From an uncultured Bacteroidota bacterium (GTDB lineage Bacteria; Bacteroidota; Bacteroidia; Flavobacteriales; Flavobacteriaceae): a stretch of 33,777 nt of DNA. Every line of letters begins with the position of its first letter. The first letter of the stretch is position 1. The notes beneath the pieces are model-generated. The model had not been told where the DNA came from and did not search any database. It worked only from the letters and a program-made list of their open reading frames with translations. A program made the position numbers and the translations under genes. Where the stretch lies: the NCBI GenBank assembly GCA_902587325.1, contig CACIKV010000013.1:1-33777 (forward strand). Reading direction: 5' to 3'. Below are positions 26,821 to 33,777 of the stretch, one piece after another.

Positions 26821-27897
26821 ATGATAAAAAATTATATAATCTTATTACTACTAACTATTAATATTTCATGTAAAATGTCAAACAATGATGATAACGCAAC
26901 GATTAGTGCACTAATCAAAACAAATAAAGGAGATATAACCACCGAATTATTTTTTAAAAAAACCCCTATAACTGTCGCAAATTTCATTTCTTTATCTGAG
27001 GGTAACAATAAAGAAGTTAGTGAGCAATATAAAGGAAAAAAATATTATGATGGATTAACTTTTCATAGGGTAATTCCAGATTTTATGATTCAAGGTGGTG
27101 ATCCATCTGCAACTGGCTCAGGTTCACCTGGTTATTCGTTTAAGGACGAAATCGTTGATAATTTAAAGCATGACTCTCCAGGAATATTATCAATGGCAAA
27201 TGCAGGACCGGGTACTAATGGAAGTCAATTTTTTATAACACACAAAGATACTCCATGGCTTGATGGTTTGCATACAGTTTTTGGTAAAGTAATTAAAGGT
27301 CAAGAGGTGGTAGATTTAATTGAGCAGGGAGATTCAATAATTAGTATATTAATTGAAAGAGAAGGTAAGAGCGCTAATAATTTTAATGCCTCAAAAATTT
27401 TCTCAAATCACTTTGAAGAAGAAGAAAAGATTAAAAAAGAAAAAGAAAAAAAATTTTTAAAATTAAAAAAAGACACATCTGTTGAACATAATAATTTAAA
27501 GTTAAAAGCTTCAGAAACCGAAACAGGGTTAAAATACCATATAAACTACACAAAGAATGGTGAAAATGTTGATGAAAATAAAACAATTTTCACTCATTAT
27601 GCTGTCTATTTTGAAGACGGGACTTTACTAGATACTTCAATTATTAGTATTGCTGAAAAATTTAATCAAGTAAATATGCAAAGAAAAAACGCAGGTGGAT
27701 ATATGCCCATAGAAGCTAAAGTCGGAGCTAAAGATATGATGATATCTGGTTTTAAAGAAGGTTTAAAGTTACTTAAGATTGGAGACAAGGCTACTCTTTT
27801 TCTCCCTTATTTTTTAGCATATGGTGAAACTGAATCAAGGGGGATACCTGCAAGATCAAATTTAATTTTTGAAGTTGAAATTGTTGATCAAAAATAA
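26821..27897 (+). CDS. Cyclophilin-FKBP fusion peptidyl-prolyl isomerase, lipoprotein
   Basis: This 358-residue folding catalyst has a lipoprotein signal (lipobox NISC, lipidated Cys17). A cyclophilin domain follows (about 29-180), with the active-site segments '[18 protein letters not shown]' and '[19 protein letters not shown]'. A charged helical linker '[19 protein letters not shown]' (about residues 200-218) leads to a divergent FKBP-like domain (about 235-358). This ends in '[20 protein letters not shown]' and '[22 protein letters not shown]', which is the FKBP pattern. It would act in the periplasm on exported proteins. Its place next to nrnA and a DUF3810 gene is typical of flavobacteria, where gliding-related isomerases such as GldI also occur nearby. 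A direct link to gliding is not shown here. Confidence 0.9.
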   Translation: MIKNYIILLLLTINISCKMSNNDDNATISALIKTNKGDITTELFFKKTPITVANFISLSEGNNKEVSEQYKGKKYYDGLTFHRVIPDFMIQGGDPSATGSGSPGYSFKDEIVDNLKHDSPGILSMANAGPGTNGSQFFITHKDTPWLDGLHTVFGKVIKGQEVVDLIEQGDSIISILIEREGKSANNFNASKIFSNHFEEEEKIKKEKEKKFLKLKKDTSVEHNNLKLKASETETGLKYHINYTKNGENVDENKTIFTHYAVYFEDGTLLDTSIISIAEKFNQVNMQRKNAGGYMPIEAKVGAKDMMISGFKEGLKLLKIGDKATLFLPYFLAYGETESRGIPARSNLIFEVEIVDQK

Positions 27898-27899
27898 AA

Positions 27900-28964
27900 A
27901 TGAATACATTCAAGAATAAAAGAGTTTTTGAATGTCTTTTAATTTTTGTATTTATACTTGTTATTTATTTTAAAAATTTTAGCGGTGATTATTCCACTAA
28001 TATATTTGAGGGCTATTATTCTTATTGGGTATTAATTATTTCGACTATTACTAATTTTTTACATATAAATGTTGGTGATATCCTTTATTTTATAACTTTT
28101 CCTCTTGTTTTTTATTATTTGTCAAAATCTAAAACAAGAAGATTTTTTTTGTATAGACTATTTTTAACTATAATTTTTATATACTCTTGGTTTTACTTGA
28201 GCTGGGGGTTCAACTACGGTAAATTACCAATAGTTAGAACCATTGACTATAAATACAACATAAATGAACTGTCAGAAACAACAGATTTTTATATTGACAA
28301 AATAAATACTAATCATATTAAACTACTATTAGACGAATCTGAAAAATTAGTTATTCAAAGTTCCTTTGAAGAAATAGTAAATGAATGTAAAAAATCATTT
28401 GAGAAACTAGATTATGAAAATTTTAATATTAAAAAACTTAAAGTAAATAAATCTTATTTTTCTAAAGTTCTTTCATACATGGGTTTTTCTGGATATATAA
28501 ACCCTTTCACAATTGAAGCAAATATTAATTCTAAAATCCCAATCATTTCATTCCCTTCGACAATATCTCACGAAATTGCACATCAAATTGGATATGCAAG
28601 TGAAAATGAAGCAAATTATATTGGAATTTTATCAAATCAAATATCTTCTAATTTAGAGATAAATTATTCAGGAAATTTAATCGCATTACAATATCTTTTA
28701 AGCGAATTATATTATGTAAATAAAAATTTATATTCAGAAAAAATAAAAAAAATAAGAAAAGGAATTTTAAAAAATATTGAAGAGAAAAGAGAGTTTAGTA
28801 AAAAATATAAAAATCCTTTTGAAGACGTGTTTAAAAAAATTTATGATTTTTATTTAAAAAATAACAACCAATCACAAGGAATAAAATCCTATGGACTGGT
28901 TGTTAACTTATTAATTTACGATTATCAATCTAAAATTAAAGACCCAGAATCTCCCTCAACTTGA
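27900..28964 (+). CDS. DUF3810 family putative membrane zinc metallopeptidase
   Basis: This 354-residue protein has about three hydrophobic segments in the first 110 residues and a soluble domain after them. The key motif is ISHEIAHQIGYASENEAN: His224, Glu225 and His228 form an HExxH zinc site, and the downstream Glu residues (235, 237) could supply the third ligand. This is the signature of DUF3810, a Bacteroidota family with predicted but unproven protease activity. The ATG is two bases behind the isomerase gene, so it belongs to the nrnA operon. Its last 40 bases overlap the convergent BNR-repeat gene, and its C-terminal coding region contains that gene's apparent terminator. Confidence 0.85.
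   Translation: MNTFKNKRVFECLLIFVFILVIYFKNFSGDYSTNIFEGYYSYWVLIISTITNFLHINVGDILYFITFPLVFYYLSKSKTRRFFLYRLFLTIIFIYSWFYLSWGFNYGKLPIVRTIDYKYNINELSETTDFYIDKINTNHIKLLLDESEKLVIQSSFEEIVNECKKSFEKLDYENFNIKKLKVNKSYFSKVLSYMGFSGYINPFTIEANINSKIPIISFPSTISHEIAHQIGYASENEANYIGILSNQISSNLEINYSGNLIALQYLLSELYYVNKNLYSEKIKKIRKGILKNIEEKREFSKKYKNPFEDVFKKIYDFYLKNNNQSQGIKSYGLVVNLLIYDYQSKIKDPESPST
28862..28905 (-). terminator. Intrinsic terminator of the BNR-repeat gene, inside DUF3810 coding sequence
   Basis: On the minus strand a perfect 9-base inverted repeat TAACAACCA/TGGTTGTTA (28897-28905 and 28862-28870) encloses an inner AGGA/TCCT stem and a six-base loop. A run of six T on that strand (28856-28861) follows at once. 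The hairpin begins 19 bases after the stop of the minus-strand gene. The layout is that of a Rho-independent terminator, while the plus strand encodes 'NNNQSQGIKSYGLVVNLL' of the DUF3810 protein. Confidence 0.75.
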
Positions 28965-31900
28965 TTTTTAAGTTTAATAAATTCTTGATTTAATTTCTTT
29001 AACATTTGATCATATTTGTCAATCAATAATAATGCTTTATCTAAGCTTGATATTTGTAAAGCTGTTGGACCATATGAATTATCAATATCAGTATAAGCAA
29101 CATATAGCCTATCAGAAATTGTTTCTACGTCTTTCTCTCTAATATCCATTTTAGATTTATTTCCTGATACAAAAACATCAATATCCTGAATTAAACTTAA
29201 AATATTAGAGTAAGACGATGAATAGCTTTTATAATTTGAAGTTTTATATATTAATGAAAATAATGATTTACTATTGTTTTTTAATTTATTAAATTCATGA
29301 TTAATCGTTATGTATCTGTTATAAGTAATTTCTATTTTGGTAATATAATCATCAATAATTTGTTCATTTGGGTTTGTTAAAATTCCTTTTCTTATCCTCT
29401 CAATCTCAAAAAACTTACTCCCAATTTTATTTACTTCTCCATTATGATCTATATATACATTATAAGAATATTTTCCTGGTTTAACTCTAATATCTGGCAA
29501 GTAATTTCTCGTAGAACCTGATTTCACATTAATGTTAATTTCTTTTTTTAGATCCCAAGAAACTCTATTAAATCCTTTTTTATAATCAGCAGACAATCGA
29601 TTTATGAATTTATTTTCACTATCAAAAATTTCAATTACTATTTTAGGTGATCTTTCGTTGATTTCACTATCCAGTTCTTGCCATCCTGGAAATGGTATAT
29701 TTGAATTAGATTTTTCTAATTTTTCCTCAGCCTTTTTTCTTTTTTCTTTTTTAGTTAATAAATCATCATTTAAATAAAATGTAAAAATTACTCCATAATC
29801 TGGATTTTTAGCATAGAAGGTGTTACTTCCTTGAGAAGTTGAGCCAGATCTAATTGGATTATATTGTAATGCTTTTCTAGGTGAAAAAACTAAATTATTT
29901 TTAAGTGATCCAGGTGACAAAAACCTAAGTGAAGAGTAGTCATCTAAGACATAAAAACCCCTTCCAAAAGTTGCTGCAACAAGATCATTTTCTCTTTTTT
30001 GAATAGCTAAATCCCTAACAGAAATTGTAGGCATTCCATTTGAAAACTCAACCCAATTGTCTCCACCATTAAATGAAACGTAAATTCCATATTCAGTACC
30101 TAAAAACAATAAATTTTTATCAATGTGATCTTGGACAATTCTCCAACACAAAAAACCATCTGGAATATCATTTCCTATATTAATCCAAGATTTACCACCA
30201 TCAATAGATTTATATACGTAGGGCTTATAATCTCCAAACTTATGATTATCTAATAATACGTACACTGTATTGGAATCATATAAATCTGTTTTTATGTCAT
30301 TAACAAATGAACCTTTAGGCACACCTGGTAATTTTTCTACATTAACTTTAGTCCAATTTTCACCAAAGTCCTTAGTGTAATGAATTAAACCATCATCAGA
30401 ACCAGCATAAATAATATTTTTATCAATTGGTGATTGAGATAATGATGTTATTGTATTATAAGTAGACATCGCATAAACATCCCATGGGTTATCCCAGCTT
30501 TGTACTTTACCCATGATTGGGAGTTCTAATCTTTCCTGATTTAATGTTAAATCTGCTGAAATTGAATTCCAATCATCACCTCTATTGTTTGATACCCAAA
30601 CTCTTTGTGATCCAAAGAATAAGGTTTTAGGATCATGTGGACTAACTAAAATTGGAGCATCCCAATTAAATCTCTCATATGCTTGTCCAACTTCATTTTG
30701 CGGTTTTATAAATGTAGCTTCTCCATTAGTTCTGTCAATTCTGTGTATATTACCTTGTTGTGATTGTGCATATACAATGTTTGGATTTCCAGGTTCAGTA
30801 GCAGGTTGATGCCCATCACCCCCAAGCAAAACAAACCAATCAGAATTTGTAATCCCTGACCTTTTCAGTGTACGACTTGGACCTCCTTGAGTATTATTAT
30901 CTTGAGTTCCACCATAGATATTATAAAACGGGTATGCATCATCAACAGCTAATTTATAAAATTGAGTCAGAGGAAGGTTTGCAACAAATTTCCAAGAATC
31001 AGTATCATCAAATGATTCATAAATACCTCCATCGGTGCCTATAAGTAAGTAATTTGGGTCACTCATCTTGAAAGTTAATGAATGATTATCAACATGTTTA
31101 TCACTTTCATTCATCATATAAAAATCTTTACCACCATTATCTGATACTTGAACATTTGTATCCATTAAATAAATTTTATCAAATACGTGTGGAGAAGCTA
31201 CAAGTTCTTGATAATAATGCGGTCCAGTAGCACCTGAGACAGTATCTGACATTTTTACCCAACTTCCGCCTGAGTTTGTAGTTTTGTAGACGCCTCCGTT
31301 CCTTCTGTCTGTTTCAATAGCTGCATAGATAATTGAACTATCAAAAGGAGATATTGCCAATCCAATTTTACCTAAGTTAGATTCAGGTAAACCAACATCA
31401 ATTTTAAACCAACTTATTCCACTATCTATTGATTTATAAATTGAACTACCAGGACCTCCACCCATATATGCAGCAACGTTTCTGTGTCGTTGCCAAGTAG
31501 CAGCATACAAAATATTTGGGTCATTTTTATCAATGACAATATCAGTAACTCCAGTCCATTTATTTATATCTAATACATTTTTCCAATTCTTTCCACCATC
31601 AATTGATCTAAACAATCCTCTTTCTCCACCAGATGACCATAAAGGTCCTTGAGAAGCAACAAAAATTAGATTTGGATCATTAGGGCTAATAATTATTTTT
31701 GAAATATGCTCAGAACTCTTTAGACCCATATATTTCCATTTTTCTCCACCATTTTCGCTCAGGTAAACACCATGACCAATTCCAACATGTCTACCACCTA
31801 CATTTTCACCAGTACCTAACCAAATTTTGGAAGAATTATGTGGGTCTATGGTGATACAACCTGTTGAATAAAATGGTTGATCATCAGCGACTGGATCCCA

Positions 31901-32146
31901 TGTAGTTCCTGAGTTAGATGTTTTCCAAACTCCCCCAGAACCAACAGCAACATACCATTCATTTTCATTTTCAGAATTAATAGCTATGTCTGCGATTCGT
32001 CCAGACATAAAGGCAGGACCTATACTCCTAAATTCTAAGCCAGAAAGCTGAGATGATTTCAAATCATACTTTTGTGACTTTTTTTTCTGAGCATTAATAT
32101 TTAATAAAAAACATAAAAAAATACTTAATAAAATTATTTTTTTCAT
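28925..32146 (-). CDS. Secreted BNR/Asp-box (VPS10/sortilin-like) beta-propeller protein
   Basis: This 1073-residue protein has a signal peptide (MKKIILLSIFLCFLLNINAQ). About ten Asp-box/BNR motifs of the S-x-D/N-x-G-x-x-W type are seen, among them TSNSGTTW, SENGGEKW, SIDGGKNW, SIDSGISW, TTNSGGSW, SNNRGDDW, TKDFGENW, SIDGGKSW and SFNGGDNW. They span about residues 75-700 and imply one or two large beta-propellers of the sortilin/VPS10 type. A C-terminal part (about 800-1073) has an immunoglobulin-like stretch and a helical tail. Such proteins are often labelled 'glycosyl hydrolase' in marine Bacteroidota, but no glycosidase active site is evident. It probably binds a ligand outside the cell. 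It is a single-gene unit. Confidence 0.88.
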   Translation of the reverse strand: MKKIILLSIFLCFLLNINAQKKKSQKYDLKSSQLSGLEFRSIGPAFMSGRIADIAINSENENEWYVAVGSGGVWKTSNSGTTWDPVADDQPFYSTGCITIDPHNSSKIWLGTGENVGGRHVGIGHGVYLSENGGEKWKYMGLKSSEHISKIIISPNDPNLIFVASQGPLWSSGGERGLFRSIDGGKNWKNVLDINKWTGVTDIVIDKNDPNILYAATWQRHRNVAAYMGGGPGSSIYKSIDSGISWFKIDVGLPESNLGKIGLAISPFDSSIIYAAIETDRRNGGVYKTTNSGGSWVKMSDTVSGATGPHYYQELVASPHVFDKIYLMDTNVQVSDNGGKDFYMMNESDKHVDNHSLTFKMSDPNYLLIGTDGGIYESFDDTDSWKFVANLPLTQFYKLAVDDAYPFYNIYGGTQDNNTQGGPSRTLKRSGITNSDWFVLLGGDGHQPATEPGNPNIVYAQSQQGNIHRIDRTNGEATFIKPQNEVGQAYERFNWDAPILVSPHDPKTLFFGSQRVWVSNNRGDDWNSISADLTLNQERLELPIMGKVQSWDNPWDVYAMSTYNTITSLSQSPIDKNIIYAGSDDGLIHYTKDFGENWTKVNVEKLPGVPKGSFVNDIKTDLYDSNTVYVLLDNHKFGDYKPYVYKSIDGGKSWINIGNDIPDGFLCWRIVQDHIDKNLLFLGTEYGIYVSFNGGDNWVEFSNGMPTISVRDLAIQKRENDLVAATFGRGFYVLDDYSSLRFLSPGSLKNNLVFSPRKALQYNPIRSGSTSQGSNTFYAKNPDYGVIFTFYLNDDLLTKKEKRKKAEEKLEKSNSNIPFPGWQELDSEINERSPKIVIEIFDSENKFINRLSADYKKGFNRVSWDLKKEININVKSGSTRNYLPDIRVKPGKYSYNVYIDHNGEVNKIGSKFFEIERIRKGILTNPNEQIIDDYITKIEITYNRYITINHEFNKLKNNSKSLFSLIYKTSNYKSYSSSYSNILSLIQDIDVFVSGNKSKMDIREKDVETISDRLYVAYTDIDNSYGPTALQISSLDKALLLIDKYDQMLKKLNQEFIKLKNQVEGDSGSLILD

Positions 32147-32202
32147 ACTTAATGATTTTTACTTAAATATATCAAATAATAGTAAAGAATAAAATGATAT
32201 TG

Positions 32203-32210
32203 TAATTTTG
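32203..32210 (+). promoter_or_regulatory. Candidate -7 box immediately before the DUF6452 gene
   Basis: TAATTTTG matches TAnnTTTG and ends only four bases before the GTG start at 32215. With the usual spacing, transcription would start at or next to the first base of the start codon, giving a leaderless mRNA. No -33 TTG is seen. Confidence 0.35.
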
Positions 32211-32214
32211 GGTA

Positions 32215-32691
32215 GTGAATAAAATTAATGGTATTTATATCGCTTTAATTATAACACTATTTTCATGTGAACCAGATGATATATGTCTTGAATCTTATGA
32301 TGATACACCAAAACTTATTGTAAGATTTTATGATGAAATTACAAATGAATTAAAACCTCTCAGAAACTTAGAAATTATTTCAACAGAAACTCAAGATACT
32401 TTATTTTTTAATGAAGTTGATTCTATACCAATACCATTAAATCACAAAGAAAATTTCACATCGTTAAGTATTAAAATAAATTCATATAGCGCTGATGCCA
32501 ATATTGATAACATTTTAATTGACTATACAAAAAAACCTATATATACATCTGTTGGATGTGGATTCATATTAAATTTTAATATTAATTCATTTATTATTGA
32601 AAAGGATCAAAATAACTGGATCAAAAATTATAACATTTATAAATCAATTATTGAAAATGAAGAAACAAGACATATTGAAGTTTTTCATTAG
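32215..32691 (+). CDS. DUF6452 family lipoprotein
   Basis: This 158-residue protein has a short lipoprotein signal (MNKINGIYIALIITLFSC, Cys18) followed by 'EPDDICLESYDDTPKLIVRFYD', which is characteristic of DUF6452. The rest is predicted beta-rich, including 'VGCGFILNFNIN'. The start must be the GTG at 32215, as there is no methionine elsewhere in the protein and the signal peptide begins right after it. It overlaps the DUF6048 gene by 35 bases, matching the common flavobacterial DUF6452-DUF6048 pair. It probably resides at the inner or outer membrane facing the periplasm. Function unknown. Confidence 0.8.
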   Translation: MNKINGIYIALIITLFSCEPDDICLESYDDTPKLIVRFYDEITNELKPLRNLEIISTETQDTLFFNEVDSIPIPLNHKENFTSLSIKINSYSADANIDNILIDYTKKPIYTSVGCGFILNFNINSFIIEKDQNNWIKNYNIYKSIIENEETRHIEVFH

Positions 32692-33355
32692 TGTTGCTAT
32701 TATAATACTATTTTCTGAAAAAAACTTTAGTCAGACTGAAAATGACTCAGTAGTTGTAAAGAATAAATACGGAATAAGAATTGGTCTAGACTTTTCAAAA
32801 CAAATCAGAATGTTGACTGAAGATTATAAAGGCTTGTCTCTTTATGGAGATGTCAAAATCAAAGAAAGATTATTTATCGTTAGTGAACTTGGAAGTGATG
32901 AAAAAGAATTAAGGACTGATAATTTAAGATCAAAATTTTCAGGAAATTATATAAAAGCTGGATTAAACTACAACCTTTATAACAATCTTCCAGGACTGAA
33001 TAACGAAATATACGTTGGTTTTAGATTTGCAACTAGTAAATTTAAAAGCGAAATCTCAGAATATATAATTTATAATAAAGATCGATTTTGGTCGCAAGAT
33101 CCAATTTTTGACAACATTATTAATAAAGGTCTAAATGCTAATTGGGTTGAACTGATTATCGGAATTAATGCTGAACTACTAAACAACTTATTTATGGGTT
33201 TGAGTTTGAGATTAAATAGAATGCTAAATCAAAAAAAACCTGAAAATTTTACCAACCTCTATATTCCAGGTTTTAATAAAGTTACAGAGAATAATAATTT
33301 TGGAACTGGATTAACCTATTCATTAATATATCAAATCCCAATTATCAAAAAATAA
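32657..33355 (+). CDS. DUF6048 family outer-membrane beta-barrel protein
   Basis: This 232-residue protein has a signal peptide (MKKQDILKFFISVAIIILFSEKNFSQ). Alternating amphipathic strands typical of a small barrel follow, such as 'KYGIRIGLDFSKQIRM', 'NYIKAGLNYNLYN', 'NEIYVGFRFATSKF', 'LFMGLSLRLNRML' and the aromatic-poor end 'GTGLTYSLIYQIPI'. It pairs with the DUF6452 lipoprotein gene, which it overlaps. The frame opens at 32597, but the ATG at 32657 gives the proper signal peptide. The stop overlaps the next gene as TAATG. A barrel plus lipoprotein pair suggests a joint envelope function, which is not known. Confidence 0.82.
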   Translation: MKKQDILKFFISVAIIILFSEKNFSQTENDSVVVKNKYGIRIGLDFSKQIRMLTEDYKGLSLYGDVKIKERLFIVSELGSDEKELRTDNLRSKFSGNYIKAGLNYNLYNNLPGLNNEIYVGFRFATSKFKSEISEYIIYNKDRFWSQDPIFDNIINKGLNANWVELIIGINAELLNNLFMGLSLRLNRMLNQKKPENFTNLYIPGFNKVTENNNFGTGLTYSLIYQIPIIKK

Positions 33356-33777
33356 TGAATTGGTTTAACTCTGATTATTATCACATATTATATAAAAATA
33401 GAGATAAAAAAGAAGCTGAATTTTTTATAAATAATCTTATAAAAAAATTGAAAATAAAAAAAAATTCAAAGATTCTTGATTTAGCTTGTGGTGTTGGAAG
33501 GCATTCTTTTTATCTAAATAAAAAAGGAATGAATGTCATTGGGATAGATAATTCAGAAAATAATATTAAAAAAGCAAAAAAATTTGAAAATAAGTTTTTA
33601 AAGTTTAAAAAAAAGGAAATGACAGAGGACTATGGACAAGAATTTGACTTTATTTTTAATTTGTTTACAAGCTTTGGATATATTAATGAAAAACACAATT
33701 TAAACACCTTAAAATCTATAAACAATTCACTAATTAATCATGGAATTTTAGTAATAGATTATTTAAACGTTTTTAAA
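33355..33777 (+). CDS. Class I SAM-dependent methyltransferase, 5' part (truncated by window end)
   Basis: The ATG at 33355 overlaps the DUF6048 stop (TAATG), and the frame stays open for 141 codons to the window edge. The N terminus 'MNWFNSDYYHILYKNRDKKEAE' is typical of a Bacteroidota methyltransferase family. Motif I is 'ILDLACGVGRHSFYL' (about 40-54), followed by 'VIGIDNS' and the motif IV-like 'FDFIFNLFTSFGYI'. The substrate is unknown and the C terminus lies beyond the window. Confidence 0.85.
   Translation, partial: MNWFNSDYYHILYKNRDKKEAEFFINNLIKKLKIKKNSKILDLACGVGRHSFYLNKKGMNVIGIDNSENNIKKAKKFENKFLKFKKKEMTEDYGQEFDFIFNLFTSFGYINEKHNLNTLKSINNSLINHGILVIDYLNVFK

Noticed and set aside
1-33777. 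Defence island, prophage, CRISPR array, transposon or biosynthetic cluster
   Set aside because: All sizeable genes fall into housekeeping or conserved flavobacterial families with uniform base composition; no repeats, integrase, transposase or cluster enzymes were seen.

Overview
The window is an AT-rich, densely packed stretch of bacterial chromosome. GC is roughly 30% or lower by eye. It looks like a streamlined marine flavobacterium (Bacteroidota, Flavobacteriia). The reasons are: signal peptides ending in a 'SQ'-type site; Bacteroidota-restricted families (DUF3810, DUF3822, DUF6048, DUF6452, the small MutL-neighbour membrane protein, the cyclophilin-FKBP lipoprotein); gene starts without Shine-Dalgarno sequences; and several TAnnTTTG boxes of the Bacteroidota promoter type. 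Family assignments come from motif recognition, not from database searches.

Layout. 1-256: 3' end of a CtlX-type amidinohydrolase. 320-1617 (+): YwaF-like membrane protein coupled to a SAM methyltransferase. 1591-3347 (-): metallo-beta-lactamase/rhodanese fusion followed by a rhodanese lipoprotein. 3399-4121 (+): NlpC/P60 peptidase. 4124-7914 (-): gyrA followed by a TPR protein. 8067-10607 (+): clpC. 10665-15317 (+): thrA-thrB-thrC. 15310-16944 (-): secreted M1 aminopeptidase. 16986-18763 (+): gcvT and a YebC-family regulator. 18769-20017 (-): kdsB and an acyltransferase. 20120-22099 (+): membrane-anchored unknown, DUF3822, rsmD. 22139-25725 (-): small membrane protein, mutL, two rhomboids. 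25816-28964 (+): nrnA, cyclophilin-FKBP lipoprotein, DUF3810 putative protease. 28925-32146 (-): 1073-residue BNR/VPS10-like secreted protein. 32215-33777 (+): DUF6452 lipoprotein, DUF6048 outer-membrane protein and a truncated methyltransferase.

The genes are mostly housekeeping: threonine synthesis from aspartate, DNA topology and repair, protein quality control, Kdo activation for LPS, glycine cleavage, rRNA modification and the cell envelope. Compaction is extreme. Genes within operons overlap by ATGA or TAATG. Most convergent gene pairs touch or overlap, so terminators have to lie inside the neighbour's coding sequence, and one convincing case is seen at 28862-28905. No gap exceeds about 150 bases. 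I saw no tRNA, rRNA, CRISPR array, insertion sequence or phage gene.

I did not find a clearly new multi-gene system. The best leads are the embedded antisense terminators, the very short or absent 5' leaders predicted at several starts, the two-compartment rhodanese operon, and a speculative pilus-assembly-like reading of the gene pair upstream of rsmD.
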